This document shows, piece by piece, positions 35,315-43,896 of a DNA stretch of 64,000 nt. Position 1 is the first letter of the stretch. Each line of letters begins with the position of its first letter. The stretch covers positions 172,270-236,269 of the forward strand of contig JAWLBY010000005.1 of assembly GCA_041687455.1 (NCBI GenBank). The letters are read 5' to 3'. A model generated the notes under the pieces. The model saw nothing but the letters and a program-made list of their open reading frames with translations, ran no database searches and was not told where the DNA came from. The position numbers were made by a program, and so were the translations under genes. The DNA is from JAWLBY01 sp041687455. GTDB taxonomy: Bacteria > Pseudomonadota > Gammaproteobacteria > Xanthomonadales > Xanthomonadaceae.

Positions 35315-37489
35315 ATGCCGACCTCGACCGCCCCGCTGCTCATCACCTGCGCGCTGCCGTACGCCAACGGCCCGCTGCATCTCGGCCATCTGGTCGGCTA
35401 CATCCAGGGCGACATCTACACCCGCGCGCTGCGGATGAGCGGCCGCACCGCGCATTTCGTCTGTGCCGACGATGCGCATGGCACGCCGATCATGCTCGCC
35501 GCGGAAAAGGCCGGGCAGCCGCCGGAAGACTTCATCCGCGCGATCCAGCAAGGCCACGAACGCGACTTCGCCGCCTTCGGCGTCGACTTCGACCATTACC
35601 ACTCGACCCATTCGGACGAGAACCGCGAGCTGGCCACCGAGATCTACCTGCGGCTGCGCGACGCCCGGCACTGGCCGGAGTCGGTGATCGCGCGGCGCTC
35701 GATCCAGCAGTTGTACGATCCGGTCCGCGGCATGTTCCTGCCCGACCGTTACATCAAGGGCGAATGCCCGAACTGCGGCGCGCCCGACCAGTACGGCGAC
35801 AACTGCGAGGTGTGCGGCAAGGCCTACGCGCCGACCGACCTGAAGAATCCGCGCTCGGTGGTCTCCGGCGCGACGCCCGAACTGCGCGCTTCCGAGCACT
35901 ATTTCTTCGAACTGGGCAAGTTCGAGGGGTTCCTGCGCGACTGGATGGAAGGCGACGTCGCCCATCCGGCGGTCAAGGCGAAACTGCGCGAGTGGCTCGA
36001 AGGTGGCCTGCGCGACTGGGACATCTCGCGCGACGCACCGTATTTCGGCTTTCCGATTCCGGACGCACCCGGCAAGTTCTTCTACGTCTGGCTCGACGCA
36101 CCGATCGGTTACCTCGCGAGCTTCAAGGCGCTGTGCGAGTCGCCGCAGGCGGCCGCGCACGGCCTCGACGGCAGCCGTTTCGAGTCGATGCTGGCCGCCG
36201 ACAGCGATACCGAGCTGCACCATTTCCTCGGCAAGGACATCATCAACTTCCACGGCCTGTTCTGGCCGGCGATGCTGCACGGTGCCGGCATGAAGGTGCC
36301 GTCACGGTTGCACGTCAACGGCTACCTGACCGTCAACGGCGCCAAGATGTCGAAGTCGCGCGGCACCTTCATCCAGGCGCGCACCTATCTCGACGCCGGC
36401 CTGAACCCGGAATTCCTGCGCTACTACTTCGCCGGCAAGACCTCGGGCGGAGTCGATGACCTCGATCTCAATCTGGACGACTTCGCCGCGCGCGTGAACT
36501 CCGATCTGGTCGGCAAGTTCGTCAACATCGCCAGTCGCTGCGCGGGCTTCGTGCACAAGCTGTTCGACGGACGGCTGGCCGACACGATGGACGCAGCCGG
36601 CGGCTGGCCACAGGCCGAGCGCGAGGCCTTGCTCGCGCAGGTGTTCGACGCCTACGCGCGGGATCGCTTCGCCGATGCGATCCGCGCCATCATGGCCGCC
36701 TGCGACGACGTCAACGAGCTGATCGCCGAACGGCAGCCGTGGCTGATGGCGAAAGACGCCGAGCGGCACGCCGAGTTGCATGCGCTGTGCACGCGCGTGC
36801 TGAACGACTTCCGCGTGTTCGCGACCGCGCTGGCGCCGATCCTGCCGGGCGTTGCCGCGCAGGTATCCGAATTCTTCGCCGAACCCGCCATCACCGGCTG
36901 GCACCGTGCGGCGCAACCGCTGCTCGGCCACCGGATCGCTCCGTACCAGCCGCTGCTGACCCGAATCGACCCCAAGCACATCGAAGCCATGATCGAAGCA
37001 AGCAAGGAAACGTTGCAGAGCACGAACGACAGCGCCGCCCCGGCAGGAGCCGCTTCAGCGGCGACCGGTGAAGCGGCGGCGTCGAATTCCGCCAAGCAAT
37101 CGAACGCTGCCAAGGCCTCAACCGCCGCGGTCGCCGCTGAAGCGGCTCCTGCAGGAGGCGTCGTTTCGATCGACGACTTCGCGAAGCTCGACCTGCGGAT
37201 CGGCAAGGTGCTCGAATGCGCCTTCGTCGACGGCTCGGACAAGCTGCTGCGCTTCCGGCTCGACGCCGGCGAGCTCGGCGAGCGGCAGATCTTCTCCGGC
37301 ATCCGCGCCGCCTACGCAGAGCCGGACGCGCTGGTCGGCCGGCAGGTCGTGTTCATCGCCAATCTGGCGCCACGCAAGATGCGCTTTGGCGTCAGTGAGG
37401 GCATGATCCTGTCGGCCGGCAGCGGTGGCAGCGAGTTGTTCCTGCTCGACGTCGACGGCGGCGCGCAGCCGGGCATGCCGGTCAAGTAG
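35315..37489 (+). CDS. metG: Methionyl-tRNA synthetase
   Basis: 724 residues. The class I synthetase core starts with LITCALPYANGPLHLGHLVG (HIGH motif as HLGH), carries the zinc-binding knuckles CPNCGAPDQYGDNCEVCG, and the KMSKS loop NGAKMSKSRGTF. The C-terminal 115 residues form the tRNA-binding dimerisation domain (IDDFAKLDLRIGKVLECAFVDGSDKLLRFRLD). Between them is an Ala/Ser-rich linker (about residues 570-615) whose DNA contains a REP-like inverted repeat. The start at 35315 is chosen from the conserved N-terminus; the open frame extends 66 codons upstream into apbC. It is the first gene of metG-rsxA-rsxB. Confidence 0.98.
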   Translation: MPTSTAPLLITCALPYANGPLHLGHLVGYIQGDIYTRALRMSGRTAHFVCADDAHGTPIMLAAEKAGQPPEDFIRAIQQGHERDFAAFGVDFDHYHSTHSDENRELATEIYLRLRDARHWPESVIARRSIQQLYDPVRGMFLPDRYIKGECPNCGAPDQYGDNCEVCGKAYAPTDLKNPRSVVSGATPELRASEHYFFELGKFEGFLRDWMEGDVAHPAVKAKLREWLEGGLRDWDISRDAPYFGFPIPDAPGKFFYVWLDAPIGYLASFKALCESPQAAAHGLDGSRFESMLAADSDTELHHFLGKDIINFHGLFWPAMLHGAGMKVPSRLHVNGYLTVNGAKMSKSRGTFIQARTYLDAGLNPEFLRYYFAGKTSGGVDDLDLNLDDFAARVNSDLVGKFVNIASRCAGFVHKLFDGRLADTMDAAGGWPQAEREALLAQVFDAYARDRFADAIRAIMAACDDVNELIAERQPWLMAKDAERHAELHALCTRVLNDFRVFATALAPILPGVAAQVSEFFAEPAITGWHRAAQPLLGHRIAPYQPLLTRIDPKHIEAMIEASKETLQSTNDSAAPAGAASAATGEAAASNSAKQSNAAKASTAAVAAEAAPAGGVVSIDDFAKLDLRIGKVLECAFVDGSDKLLRFRLDAGELGERQIFSGIRAAYAEPDALVGRQVVFIANLAPRKMRFGVSEGMILSAGSGGSELFLLDVDGGAQPGMPVK
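37043..37152. repeat. REP-like inverted repeat pair inside metG
   Basis: Two 25-nt arms (37043-37067 and 37128-37152) are perfect reverse complements, 60 nt apart. Each arm contains its own small hairpin GCCGC-TTCA-GCGGC. The sequence resembles the GTAGGAGC-GGCTTCAGCC type REP elements of pseudomonads and xanthomonads. It is in frame and encodes Ala/Glu/Pro residues of the MetG linker. Confidence 0.7.
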
Positions 37490-37498
37490 CGAGCGACG

Positions 37499-38080
37499 AT
37501 GTCCGATTTCGCGCTGATCCTGCTCGGTGCGGTGCTGGTCAACAATTTCGTGTTGGCCAAGTTCCTCGGCCTGTGCCCGTTCATGGGCGTGTCGAAGCGG
37601 CTCGACTCGGCCTACGGCATGGCGCTGGCGACCGGCTTCGTGTTGACGCTGTCGGCGGCGCTGGCCTGGGTCGTCCAGCACGGGCTGCTCGCACCGCTCG
37701 GGCTCGCGCATCTGCGAACGCTGTCGTTCATCCTCGTCATTGCCGCGGTCGTGCAGTTCACCGAAAGCGTGCTGCATGCACGCAGCCCGCTGCTGTACCG
37801 CGTGCTCGGCATCTATCTGCCGCTGATCACGACCAACTGCGCCGTGCTCGGCGTCGCGCTGCTGAACGTGCAGGGCGAGCGCAGCTTCGCCGAAGCGGTC
37901 GTGTTCGGCTTCGGCGCCGCGCTCGGCTTCGGCCTGGTGCTGGTGCTGTTCGCTGCGATGCGCGAGCGGCTCGAAGCGGCGCCGGTGCCGGCCAGCTTCC
38001 GCGGCGCGCCGATCGGCCTGGTCACGGCCGGGCTGATGGCGCTGGCCTTCCTCGGCTTTGCCGGCATGGATCGCGGCTGA
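37499..38080 (+). CDS. rsxA: Rsx/Rnf electron transport complex subunit A
   Basis: A 193-residue membrane protein with six predicted helices. The family start MSDFALILLGAVLVNNFVLAKFLGLCPFMGVS and the second half-signature PLITTNCAVLGVALLN, each with its membrane-embedded cysteine that ligates the intramembrane cluster, are present. RsxA pairs with RsxE in an ion-coupled NADH or ferredoxin electron-transfer complex. It follows metG by 9 bp and rsxB follows after one base. No rsxC, D, G or E is seen in this window. Confidence 0.96.
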   Translation: MSDFALILLGAVLVNNFVLAKFLGLCPFMGVSKRLDSAYGMALATGFVLTLSAALAWVVQHGLLAPLGLAHLRTLSFILVIAAVVQFTESVLHARSPLLYRVLGIYLPLITTNCAVLGVALLNVQGERSFAEAVVFGFGAALGFGLVLVLFAAMRERLEAAPVPASFRGAPIGLVTAGLMALAFLGFAGMDRG

Positions 38081-38081
38081 G

Positions 38082-38633
38082 ATGCTGATTGCCGTCGCGG
38101 TCGCGGTCGGGCTTGCCCTGCTGTTCGGTTTGCTGCTCGGCCATGCAGCAGTGCGCTTTCGCGTCGAAGGCGACCCGGTCGCCGATCGCATCGAGGCGCT
38201 GTTGCCGCAGACCCAGTGCGGCCAGTGCGGCTACCCGGGCTGCCGGCCGTACGCGGAGGCGATCGCGCGCGGCGAGGCCGACATCAACCAGTGCCCGCCC
38301 GGCGGCGAGACCGGGATTCGTGCGCTGGCCGAGCTGCTCGGCCGCGAGCCGACCGCCCTGAACCCGGACAACGGTGCCGAGAAGCCGAAGCTGGTCGCGC
38401 TGATCCGCGAAGCCGAATGCATCGGCTGCACCAAGTGCATCCAGGCCTGCCCGGTCGACGCGATCATCGGCGCACCGAAGCTGATGCACACGGTGATCGC
38501 AGACCTGTGCACCGGCTGTGAGCTGTGCGTGCCGCCCTGCCCGGTCGACTGCATCGACATGCCCGAGGCACGACCGAGCGTGCGTCGCTGGCGGCGGCCG
38601 AAGCCGGCGATCAGGACCGTATTGGTCCACTGA
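38082..38633 (+). CDS. rsxB: Rsx/Rnf electron transport complex subunit B
   Basis: 183 residues. One N-terminal transmembrane helix (LIAVAVAVGLALLFGLLLGH) is followed by the four-cysteine cluster domain TQCGQCGYPGC ... INQCPPGG and two 4Fe-4S ferredoxin motifs, CIGCTKCIQACPVDAI and CTGCELCVPPCPVDCID. The start at 38082 directly follows the rsxA stop. It is the last gene of this operon: a 91-bp gap leads to a MITE-like element and an opposing DUF1684 gene. In xanthomonads an rsxB-like gene also occurs next to metG without a full operon. Confidence 0.95.
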   Translation: MLIAVAVAVGLALLFGLLLGHAAVRFRVEGDPVADRIEALLPQTQCGQCGYPGCRPYAEAIARGEADINQCPPGGETGIRALAELLGREPTALNPDNGAEKPKLVALIREAECIGCTKCIQACPVDAIIGAPKLMHTVIADLCTGCELCVPPCPVDCIDMPEARPSVRRWRRPKPAIRTVLVH

Positions 38634-38724
38634 GCGCGGCCGGCGGCCGCCCGGGATTTGCTTCAGCCGCGATCCTTTCGCCGATCACGCGTTCGAAATG
38701 AAGCCGCCTGCGCGCGGTGCCGCT

Positions 38725-38975
38725 AACCCGGATATTTCATGAGGGGTGCGGATGATCGCGCCGGGCCTTGCGGCGAGCGCAAGGCGCGACGACCCCGAGT
38801 GGCAGGCCCTACTTGGGGGAGGAGCAACGCAGCGATCGCCGCAAAGAACAAGCGAGGGCCGCGCCAGCGGAGAATCGCGGCGGACCAGCTTGTACCTCGC
38901 GCGTTCTTCCGGCGCAGTGAGCGATCCCCGCGAAATCCATGGCGATTCTCCGCGACCTCATGAAATATCCGGGCT
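38725..38975. mobile_element. MITE-like element, copy 2 (251 bp)
   Basis: Near-identical to the element at 23337-23588. Its terminal inverted repeats match over 20 bp with one mismatch (left end AACCCGGATATTTCATGAGG, right end CCTCATGAAATATCCGGGCT). A TA dinucleotide flanks both ends of the ACCCGG/CCGGGC core (TA at 38724-38725 and 38975-38976), compatible with a TA target duplication. The right end overlaps the last two bases of the DUF1684 stop codon. Non-coding interior. Confidence 0.8.
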
Positions 38976-39888
38976 AATGCTTCGCGCCGTGGTAGCGCTT
39001 CTCGCCGGCGGTCACCGCGAGATCGAGCCGGTTCTCCGGCGGCGGCAGCGGGCAGGTCGAATACGCCGTGAAGGCACACGGCGGGTTGTAGGCGCGATTG
39101 AAGTCGAGCACGGTGCGGCCGTCGACCGGGCGGTCGACATAGACGAAGCGACCGGCTCCGTAGGTCTCGTTGCGGTTGGTGCGGTCGCCGAAGATCAGGA
39201 ACAACTGCTCGCCGCCTTCGTCGACCGCTTCGATCCGGAACTCGCGCCCGTCGCGCTCGAACACCAGCGCGCCGGGATTGGCCATCGCGTCGGTGGTGCC
39301 GAGCACGTTGGCGATTTCAATCGTCCTGCCTTCCGGATGCGGCTCGAAGCGAGCCTCGTAGCGCCAGCCCGGATCGACCGGATAGTGCTCGATGCCGGTG
39401 AAGCCGGTCCGCGTCGGCGCGTCGGCATCGCGGACCCGCAACGCGAAACGGCCACCGCGCTCGATCAACTGGAAACCGGCGCGACCGTCGTTGAACAGCA
39501 CCGGCATGACCGTGCCGCTGCTGTCCGGCGGCAGCGTCGTTGCCGTCGCCACCTGCTTGTCGCCGATCGTGACAGCCGCTTCGACGGCCGGCGTGAACAC
39601 GACCGTGCCGTCGCGGAATTCGATCCGGCCCAGCCGCTCGGGGCCGGTTGCCAGCACGATGTCGTTGTCGGCCGCGCGGCCGATCGAGTGCAGGCCGGGA
39701 TCGATCCAGTGCAGCCCGACCAGCGACAACCAGCCGGTGGGTTGCTGCAGCCGCTCGAGGCGCAGCGTGCGCCAGGCCTCGGTCTGGACGGCATGCTCGG
39801 CATGGTCGGCGGCCTGCAGCGGTACTGCCAGCGACAACGCCAGTCCCATTGCGATCGCCTGCATCGTCTTGATCATCTTCGACTCCAT
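38974..39888 (-). CDS. DUF1684 domain-containing exported protein
   Basis: 304 residues with signal peptide (MQAIAMGLALSLAVPLQAAD). The family hallmark is at the C-terminus: DFNRAYNPPCAFTAYSTCPLPPPENRL followed by AVTAGEKRYHG. Earlier GWLSLVGLHWIDPGLHSIGRAADNDIVL resembles an FHA-like strand pattern. DUF1684 function is unknown to me. The start at 39888 lies 8 bp after the mutL stop, so it is probably the last gene of the mutL transcript. The stop codon lies across the end of the MITE-like element, yet the protein reaches the usual family end, so it does not look truncated. Confidence 0.85.
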   Translation of the reverse strand: MESKMIKTMQAIAMGLALSLAVPLQAADHAEHAVQTEAWRTLRLERLQQPTGWLSLVGLHWIDPGLHSIGRAADNDIVLATGPERLGRIEFRDGTVVFTPAVEAAVTIGDKQVATATTLPPDSSGTVMPVLFNDGRAGFQLIERGGRFALRVRDADAPTRTGFTGIEHYPVDPGWRYEARFEPHPEGRTIEIANVLGTTDAMANPGALVFERDGREFRIEAVDEGGEQLFLIFGDRTNRNETYGAGRFVYVDRPVDGRTVLDFNRAYNPPCAFTAYSTCPLPPPENRLDLAVTAGEKRYHGAKH

Positions 39889-39896
39889 CGGCGGGC

Positions 39897-41768
39897 TCAG
39901 CGCCCGCGCAGGAACAGCTTGTCCAGATCGGCCATGCCGAGCTGAGTCCAGGTCGGTCGGCCGTGGTTGCACTGGCCGGAACGTTCGGTCGCTTCCATGT
40001 CGCGCAGCAATGCGTTCATTTCCGGCACGGTCAGTCGCCGGTTGGCGCGTACCGATCCATGACAGGCCATCGTGGCGAAAAGTTCGTTGCGCCGCTCATC
40101 GACCCGGCGCGTCGAGCCGTGTTCGAGCAGGTCGGCGATCACGTCGAGCGCAAGCTGGCGCGCATCGACGCCTTCGAGCAGCACCGGAATTGCCCGCAAC
40201 TGGATGCCTTGCGGGCCGCTGCGGTCGATCTCGAAGCCGAACGACGCCAGCACGTCGCCGTGTTCCTCGACGAACGACGCTTCGCGTTCGCTGACCGGCA
40301 GCGTGATCGGCACCAGCAGCGGCAATGCGCGGATGCCATCGCTGCATTGCGCCTGCTTGAGCCGTTCGTAGACGATCCGTTCGTGCGCGGCATGCACGTC
40401 GACCAGCACCAGGCCGTGAGCGTTCTCGGCGAGGATGTAGACGCCATGCAGTTGCGCCAGCGCGAAGCCGAGCGGCGGGGTCTCGTCGTGCTGCGCTGCA
40501 GGCATCGGCACGGACGTCGCAACATCGGCGCTGCCGTTGTTGCGATTGCCGTACAACGCGGCGTAGGTTGCGACCTGCTCGCGAACCGGCAGGCCGAGTC
40601 GGCCTTGCGGGACACCCTGCCAGCCACCGAATGCTGGTCGCGTTGCCGCCGCCGGAGCGGCTTCCGCCGCGTTCGCTGCGCGCTCGGGTCCGGGCCCGGT
40701 GGCAAGCATCGGTGCCGAAGCCGCTGTTGCCGGCGATGCCGCACCGTCGGCCGTCGACAGCACCGCGCCGGCGCGGGTCTGCGCCAGCGCCTGATGCAGG
40801 CTGCGAAACAGGAAGTCGTGCACCAGCCGGCCGTCGCGGAATCGCACTTCGTGCTTGGCCGGATGCACGTTGACATCGACCCGCCGCGGGTCGATCTCGA
40901 GGAACAGCACGAAGGCCGGATGGCGGCCATGGAACAGCACGTCGGCATAGGCCTGCCGCACCGCGTGGGCGACCACCCGATCGCGGACTGCACGGCCGTT
41001 GACGTAGAAGTACTGCTGATCGGCCTGCGAGCGCGACGCGGTCGGCAGCCCGATCCAACCGGACAACCGCAGCCCGGCCGCTTCGTGTTCGACCGCGAGG
41101 CATTGCGACGCGAAGCCGTCGCCGAGCGCATCGGCCAGCCGCCTGAGCCGGCCGGCCTCGTCGTCGGCAGCGCGGTACAGGCGAACCTGCTTGCCGTTGT
41201 GCTGCAGGCGGAAGGTCTGCTGCATCCGCGCCAGCGCCAGGCCGCGCAGCAGCTCGTCGACGTGCCCGAACTCGGTCCGCTCGGCACGCAGGAAGCGCCG
41301 CCGGGCCGGCACCGCATAGAACAGGTCGCGGACTTCGATCGTGGTGCCGACCGGGTGCTGCGCCGGCACCACCGGCTGCAGCCGGCCGGCATCGCATTCG
41401 ATCCGCTGCGCATGCGGCTGGTCGGCCGGTCGCGACGTGATCGACAGCCGCGCGACCGAACCGATCGACGGCAGTGCCTCGCCGCGGAAGCCCATCGTCA
41501 GCACCGATTCGAGATCGTCGAGGCTGGCGATCTTGCTGGTCGCATGACGCGACAGCGCGAGCGGCAGTTCATCGGCACCGATGCCGCAGCCGTCGTCGCG
41601 GATCCGGATCAGCCGGACGCCGCCTTCCTCGAGATCGATGTCGATCCGCGAGGCTGAGGCATCGAGTGCGTTCTCGACCAGTTCCTTGACCACCGAGGCG
41701 GGCCGCTCGACCACTTCGCCGGCGGCGATCTGGTCGATCAGGATGTCGGGGAGCTGGCGGATCGGCAC
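39897..41768 (-). CDS. mutL: DNA mismatch repair protein MutL
   Basis: 623 residues. The GHKL ATPase domain shows PDILIDQIAAGEVVERPASVVKELVENALDA, DDGCGI and TMGFRGEALPSIGSVA. A proline/alanine-rich linker (about 345-430) joins it to the C-terminal dimerisation domain, which ends FATMACHGSVRANRRLTVPEMNALLRDME ... CNHGRPTW, the typical MutL end. The endonuclease DQHA(x)2E motif is replaced by VDVHAAHERIVYE; the C-terminal CNHGRPT is retained. It couples MutS mismatch recognition to downstream nicking and excision. Its neighbours match the E. coli queG-nnrD-tsaE-ami-mutL order; miaA and hfq do not follow. Confidence 0.97.
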   Translation of the reverse strand: MPIRQLPDILIDQIAAGEVVERPASVVKELVENALDASASRIDIDLEEGGVRLIRIRDDGCGIGADELPLALSRHATSKIASLDDLESVLTMGFRGEALPSIGSVARLSITSRPADQPHAQRIECDAGRLQPVVPAQHPVGTTIEVRDLFYAVPARRRFLRAERTEFGHVDELLRGLALARMQQTFRLQHNGKQVRLYRAADDEAGRLRRLADALGDGFASQCLAVEHEAAGLRLSGWIGLPTASRSQADQQYFYVNGRAVRDRVVAHAVRQAYADVLFHGRHPAFVLFLEIDPRRVDVNVHPAKHEVRFRDGRLVHDFLFRSLHQALAQTRAGAVLSTADGAASPATAASAPMLATGPGPERAANAAEAAPAAATRPAFGGWQGVPQGRLGLPVREQVATYAALYGNRNNGSADVATSVPMPAAQHDETPPLGFALAQLHGVYILAENAHGLVLVDVHAAHERIVYERLKQAQCSDGIRALPLLVPITLPVSEREASFVEEHGDVLASFGFEIDRSGPQGIQLRAIPVLLEGVDARQLALDVIADLLEHGSTRRVDERRNELFATMACHGSVRANRRLTVPEMNALLRDMEATERSGQCNHGRPTWTQLGMADLDKLFLRGR

Positions 41769-41795
41769 GGCAGGGTCGGCGCGGCAAAAGAGCGC

Positions 41796-41801
41796 AGTCT
41801 A
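41796..41801 (-). promoter_or_regulatory. Candidate mutL -10 box
   Basis: TAGACT on the minus strand, 27 nt before the mutL start, in the 179-bp gap after amiC. A 9-bp tandem repeat (AGCCCGGTC) lies at the other end of this gap, next to the amiC stop. Confidence 0.25.
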
Positions 41802-41947
41802 CCTGTCGCGCGGCGGTACCGCTGCGACGTCGCGGACGGCGTGGGCGATGGCTGCGGCAACGGCTCGCGCAACTGCCGACGGTTTCGATCAGCCCGCCGG
41901 GGCGCCGCAGCGTGCGCTGCGGCCGATGCGCAGCCCGGTCAGCCCGG

Positions 41948-43288
41948 TCAGCCCGGACCGAGGCCGGGAATCCGCAGCCGGTCGCCGACCTTGACGATGT
42001 CGCCGCTCAGCGCATTGGCGGCGCGCAGGCTCTGCAGCGTGATGCCGTGGCGCGCCGCGATCGCGCTCAGCGTTTCGCCGCGACTGACCACGTGCTCGCG
42101 CTGCCGTGCCTGCGCGGCATTGGCAGCCAGCCAGGTCCCCGGTGGCGGCTGCTGGACGAAATAGCTGCGCACGCCGTCGAGGATCGCACTCGCGAGCCGG
42201 CGGCGGTAGACCGCGTCATTGAGCTTCTTTTCTTCCGACGGATTGCTGATGAACGCGGTCTCGACCAGCAGCGACGGCACGTCCGGCGAGCGCAGCACGA
42301 CGAAATTGGCGCGTTCGACATGCGGCTTGTGCGTCTTGCCGACCCGTTTCAGCGCCGCCAGCACCTGGGTGGCGACGTCATCGGAGGCCTTCAGCGTCGC
42401 GCTTTGCGACAGATCGAGCAGCACCGCGGCGAGCGTGTCGTCCTTGTCGTCGAGCTTGACGCCACCCACCAGGTCGGAGGCGTTCTCGCTGGCGGCCAGC
42501 CAGCGCGCCGCCTCGCTCGAGGCCCCTCGCGGCGACAGCACGAACACCGATGCGCCGGCCACGGTCGGCTTGTGAAACGCGTCGGCGTGAATCGAAACGA
42601 ACAAATCGGCCTTGGCCGCCCGCGCCTTGCGGTAGCGCTGCTCGAGTGGGATGAAATAGTCGCCGTCGCGGATCAGATGGGCGCGCATGCCCGGTTCGGC
42701 ATCGACCTGCCGCGCCAGCTCGCGCGCGACCTGCAGCGTGATCGCCTTTTCCCAGGTGCCGGAGTGACCGCGGGCGCCCGGATCCTCGCCGCCATGGCCG
42801 GCGTCGATCGCAACCACGATCTTGCGATCGCCGTTGCGGACGATCTCGTCGACGGTGCGCACCACCTCGGCCGCCGCCCCCTCCGGGTACAGTTCGACGA
42901 CCAGCCGATGGCCACGCTGCTCGGCGGGCGCCAGCAGGAAGCTCTTCGGCCGTGCCGGACCGCCGAGATCGAACACGACGCGCAGGTCGGAATCGCCGAG
43001 CTTGCCGCTGCGCACGCCCGCGATCAGTCCTTTCGGGCTGCCGGCGTCGAAACCGCTCGCCAGTTTCGCGGCCTTGATGTCGAGCACGACGCGGGCCGGG
43101 TTGTCGAGCGGAAACAGTTTGTAGTCGACCGGGCCGGACAGGTCGATCACCGCCCGCGTCTGGTCGGGCTCAGCCCACAGCCGGACCGCCTGCAGTTCGG
43201 CAGCCGCGGCCGTTCCCTGCAGCAGCACGCCACAGAGAACGAACAGCACAGCGGTGCGGAATGCGCAGCCAAGCGGGCCCATGCGCAT
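41948..43288 (-). CDS. amiC: N-acetylmuramoyl-L-alanine amidase (AmiC/AmiB type) with AMIN and LysM
   Basis: 446 residues from the Met at 43288, with signal peptide. The AMIN domain (about 35-135, VIDLSGPVDYKLFPLDNPARVVLDI) targets the division septum. The Amidase_3 domain shows the zinc ligands in VAIDAGHGGEDPGA, the Glu of WEKAITLQVARE, FVSIHADAF and the catalytic Glu of LVETAFISNPSEEKKL. A LysM motif closes the protein (HVVSRGETLSAIAARHGI ... KVGDRLRIPG). It cuts the peptide from peptidoglycan during daughter cell separation. The regulatory helix typical of EnvC/NlpD-activated amidases spans the segment after HADAF. Confidence 0.95.
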   Translation of the reverse strand: MRMGPLGCAFRTAVLFVLCGVLLQGTAAAAELQAVRLWAEPDQTRAVIDLSGPVDYKLFPLDNPARVVLDIKAAKLASGFDAGSPKGLIAGVRSGKLGDSDLRVVFDLGGPARPKSFLLAPAEQRGHRLVVELYPEGAAAEVVRTVDEIVRNGDRKIVVAIDAGHGGEDPGARGHSGTWEKAITLQVARELARQVDAEPGMRAHLIRDGDYFIPLEQRYRKARAAKADLFVSIHADAFHKPTVAGASVFVLSPRGASSEAARWLAASENASDLVGGVKLDDKDDTLAAVLLDLSQSATLKASDDVATQVLAALKRVGKTHKPHVERANFVVLRSPDVPSLLVETAFISNPSEEKKLNDAVYRRRLASAILDGVRSYFVQQPPPGTWLAANAAQARQREHVVSRGETLSAIAARHGITLQSLRAANALSGDIVKVGDRLRIPGLGPG

Positions 43289-43377
43289 GATTGAACTGCA
43301 GAAGCTCGGCGGTTGCAAGCGGGTTTTCCTTGCAAATCCGCTGGATGGCGACGGTTCCTAAGAACTCGGTCAGCTTG

Positions 43378-43896
43378 TCAGGCCAGTTCGACCCCCGCTT
43401 CGGCAGCCGCGGTCTCGGCCAGCCGGGTCGCCAGTCGGCCGAGCCAATCGCGCCCGCGCCGGCTGCCGGCGACCACTGACGCCTGCCGGGCATCGCCGGC
43501 AACCTCGAGATGAAGCTGCAGGTCGGCGGCCGGCAGCACGCCGGCGCCGCGCTCGGGCCATTCGACCAGCAGCAGCCGCAGTTCGGCCAGTTCGTCGAGA
43601 CCGAGATAGTCCAGTTCGCCCGGATCGCCGATCCGGTACAGGTCGAGGTGGGCACACTCCCCGGCCGCAAGAGGGTAACGCTCGACCAGCGTATAGGTCG
43701 GGCTGCGGATCGCGCCGCTGACGCCGAGCGCGCGCAGCAGCGCACGAGCCACCGTGCTCTTGCCGGCGCCGAGGTCGCCGTGCAGGAACAGCGTCAGGCC
43801 ATGGTCGGATGGCAACGTTGCCGCCAGTGTCTGTCCCAGCGCGTCGCTGGCCGGCTGGCCACGCAGGCGCAGCCGCAGTGGTCCGGTGGCGCTCAC
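43378..43896 (-). CDS. tsaE: tRNA t6A biosynthesis ATPase TsaE
   Basis: A 172-residue P-loop ATPase with Walker A LHGDLGAGKSTVARALLRALG, then SPTYTLVERYP, HLDLYRIGDPGELDYLGLDE and LLVEWPERG. TsaE acts with TsaB and TsaD to make threonylcarbamoyladenosine at position 37 of tRNAs. The start is a GTG at 43896 that overlaps the nnrD stop (GTGA). The open frame continues far upstream inside nnrD but only this part matches the family. Some 90 bp separate it from amiC. Confidence 0.95.
   Translation of the reverse strand: MSATGPLRLRLRGQPASDALGQTLAATLPSDHGLTLFLHGDLGAGKSTVARALLRALGVSGAIRSPTYTLVERYPLAAGECAHLDLYRIGDPGELDYLGLDELAELRLLLVEWPERGAGVLPAADLQLHLEVAGDARQASVVAGSRRGRDWLGRLATRLAETAAAEAGVELA

Noticed and set aside
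41932..41957. AGCCCGGTC tandem 9-mers near the amiC stop as a regulatory repeat
   Set aside because: Only two to three units, one overlapping the coding end; too short to support more than chance slippage.
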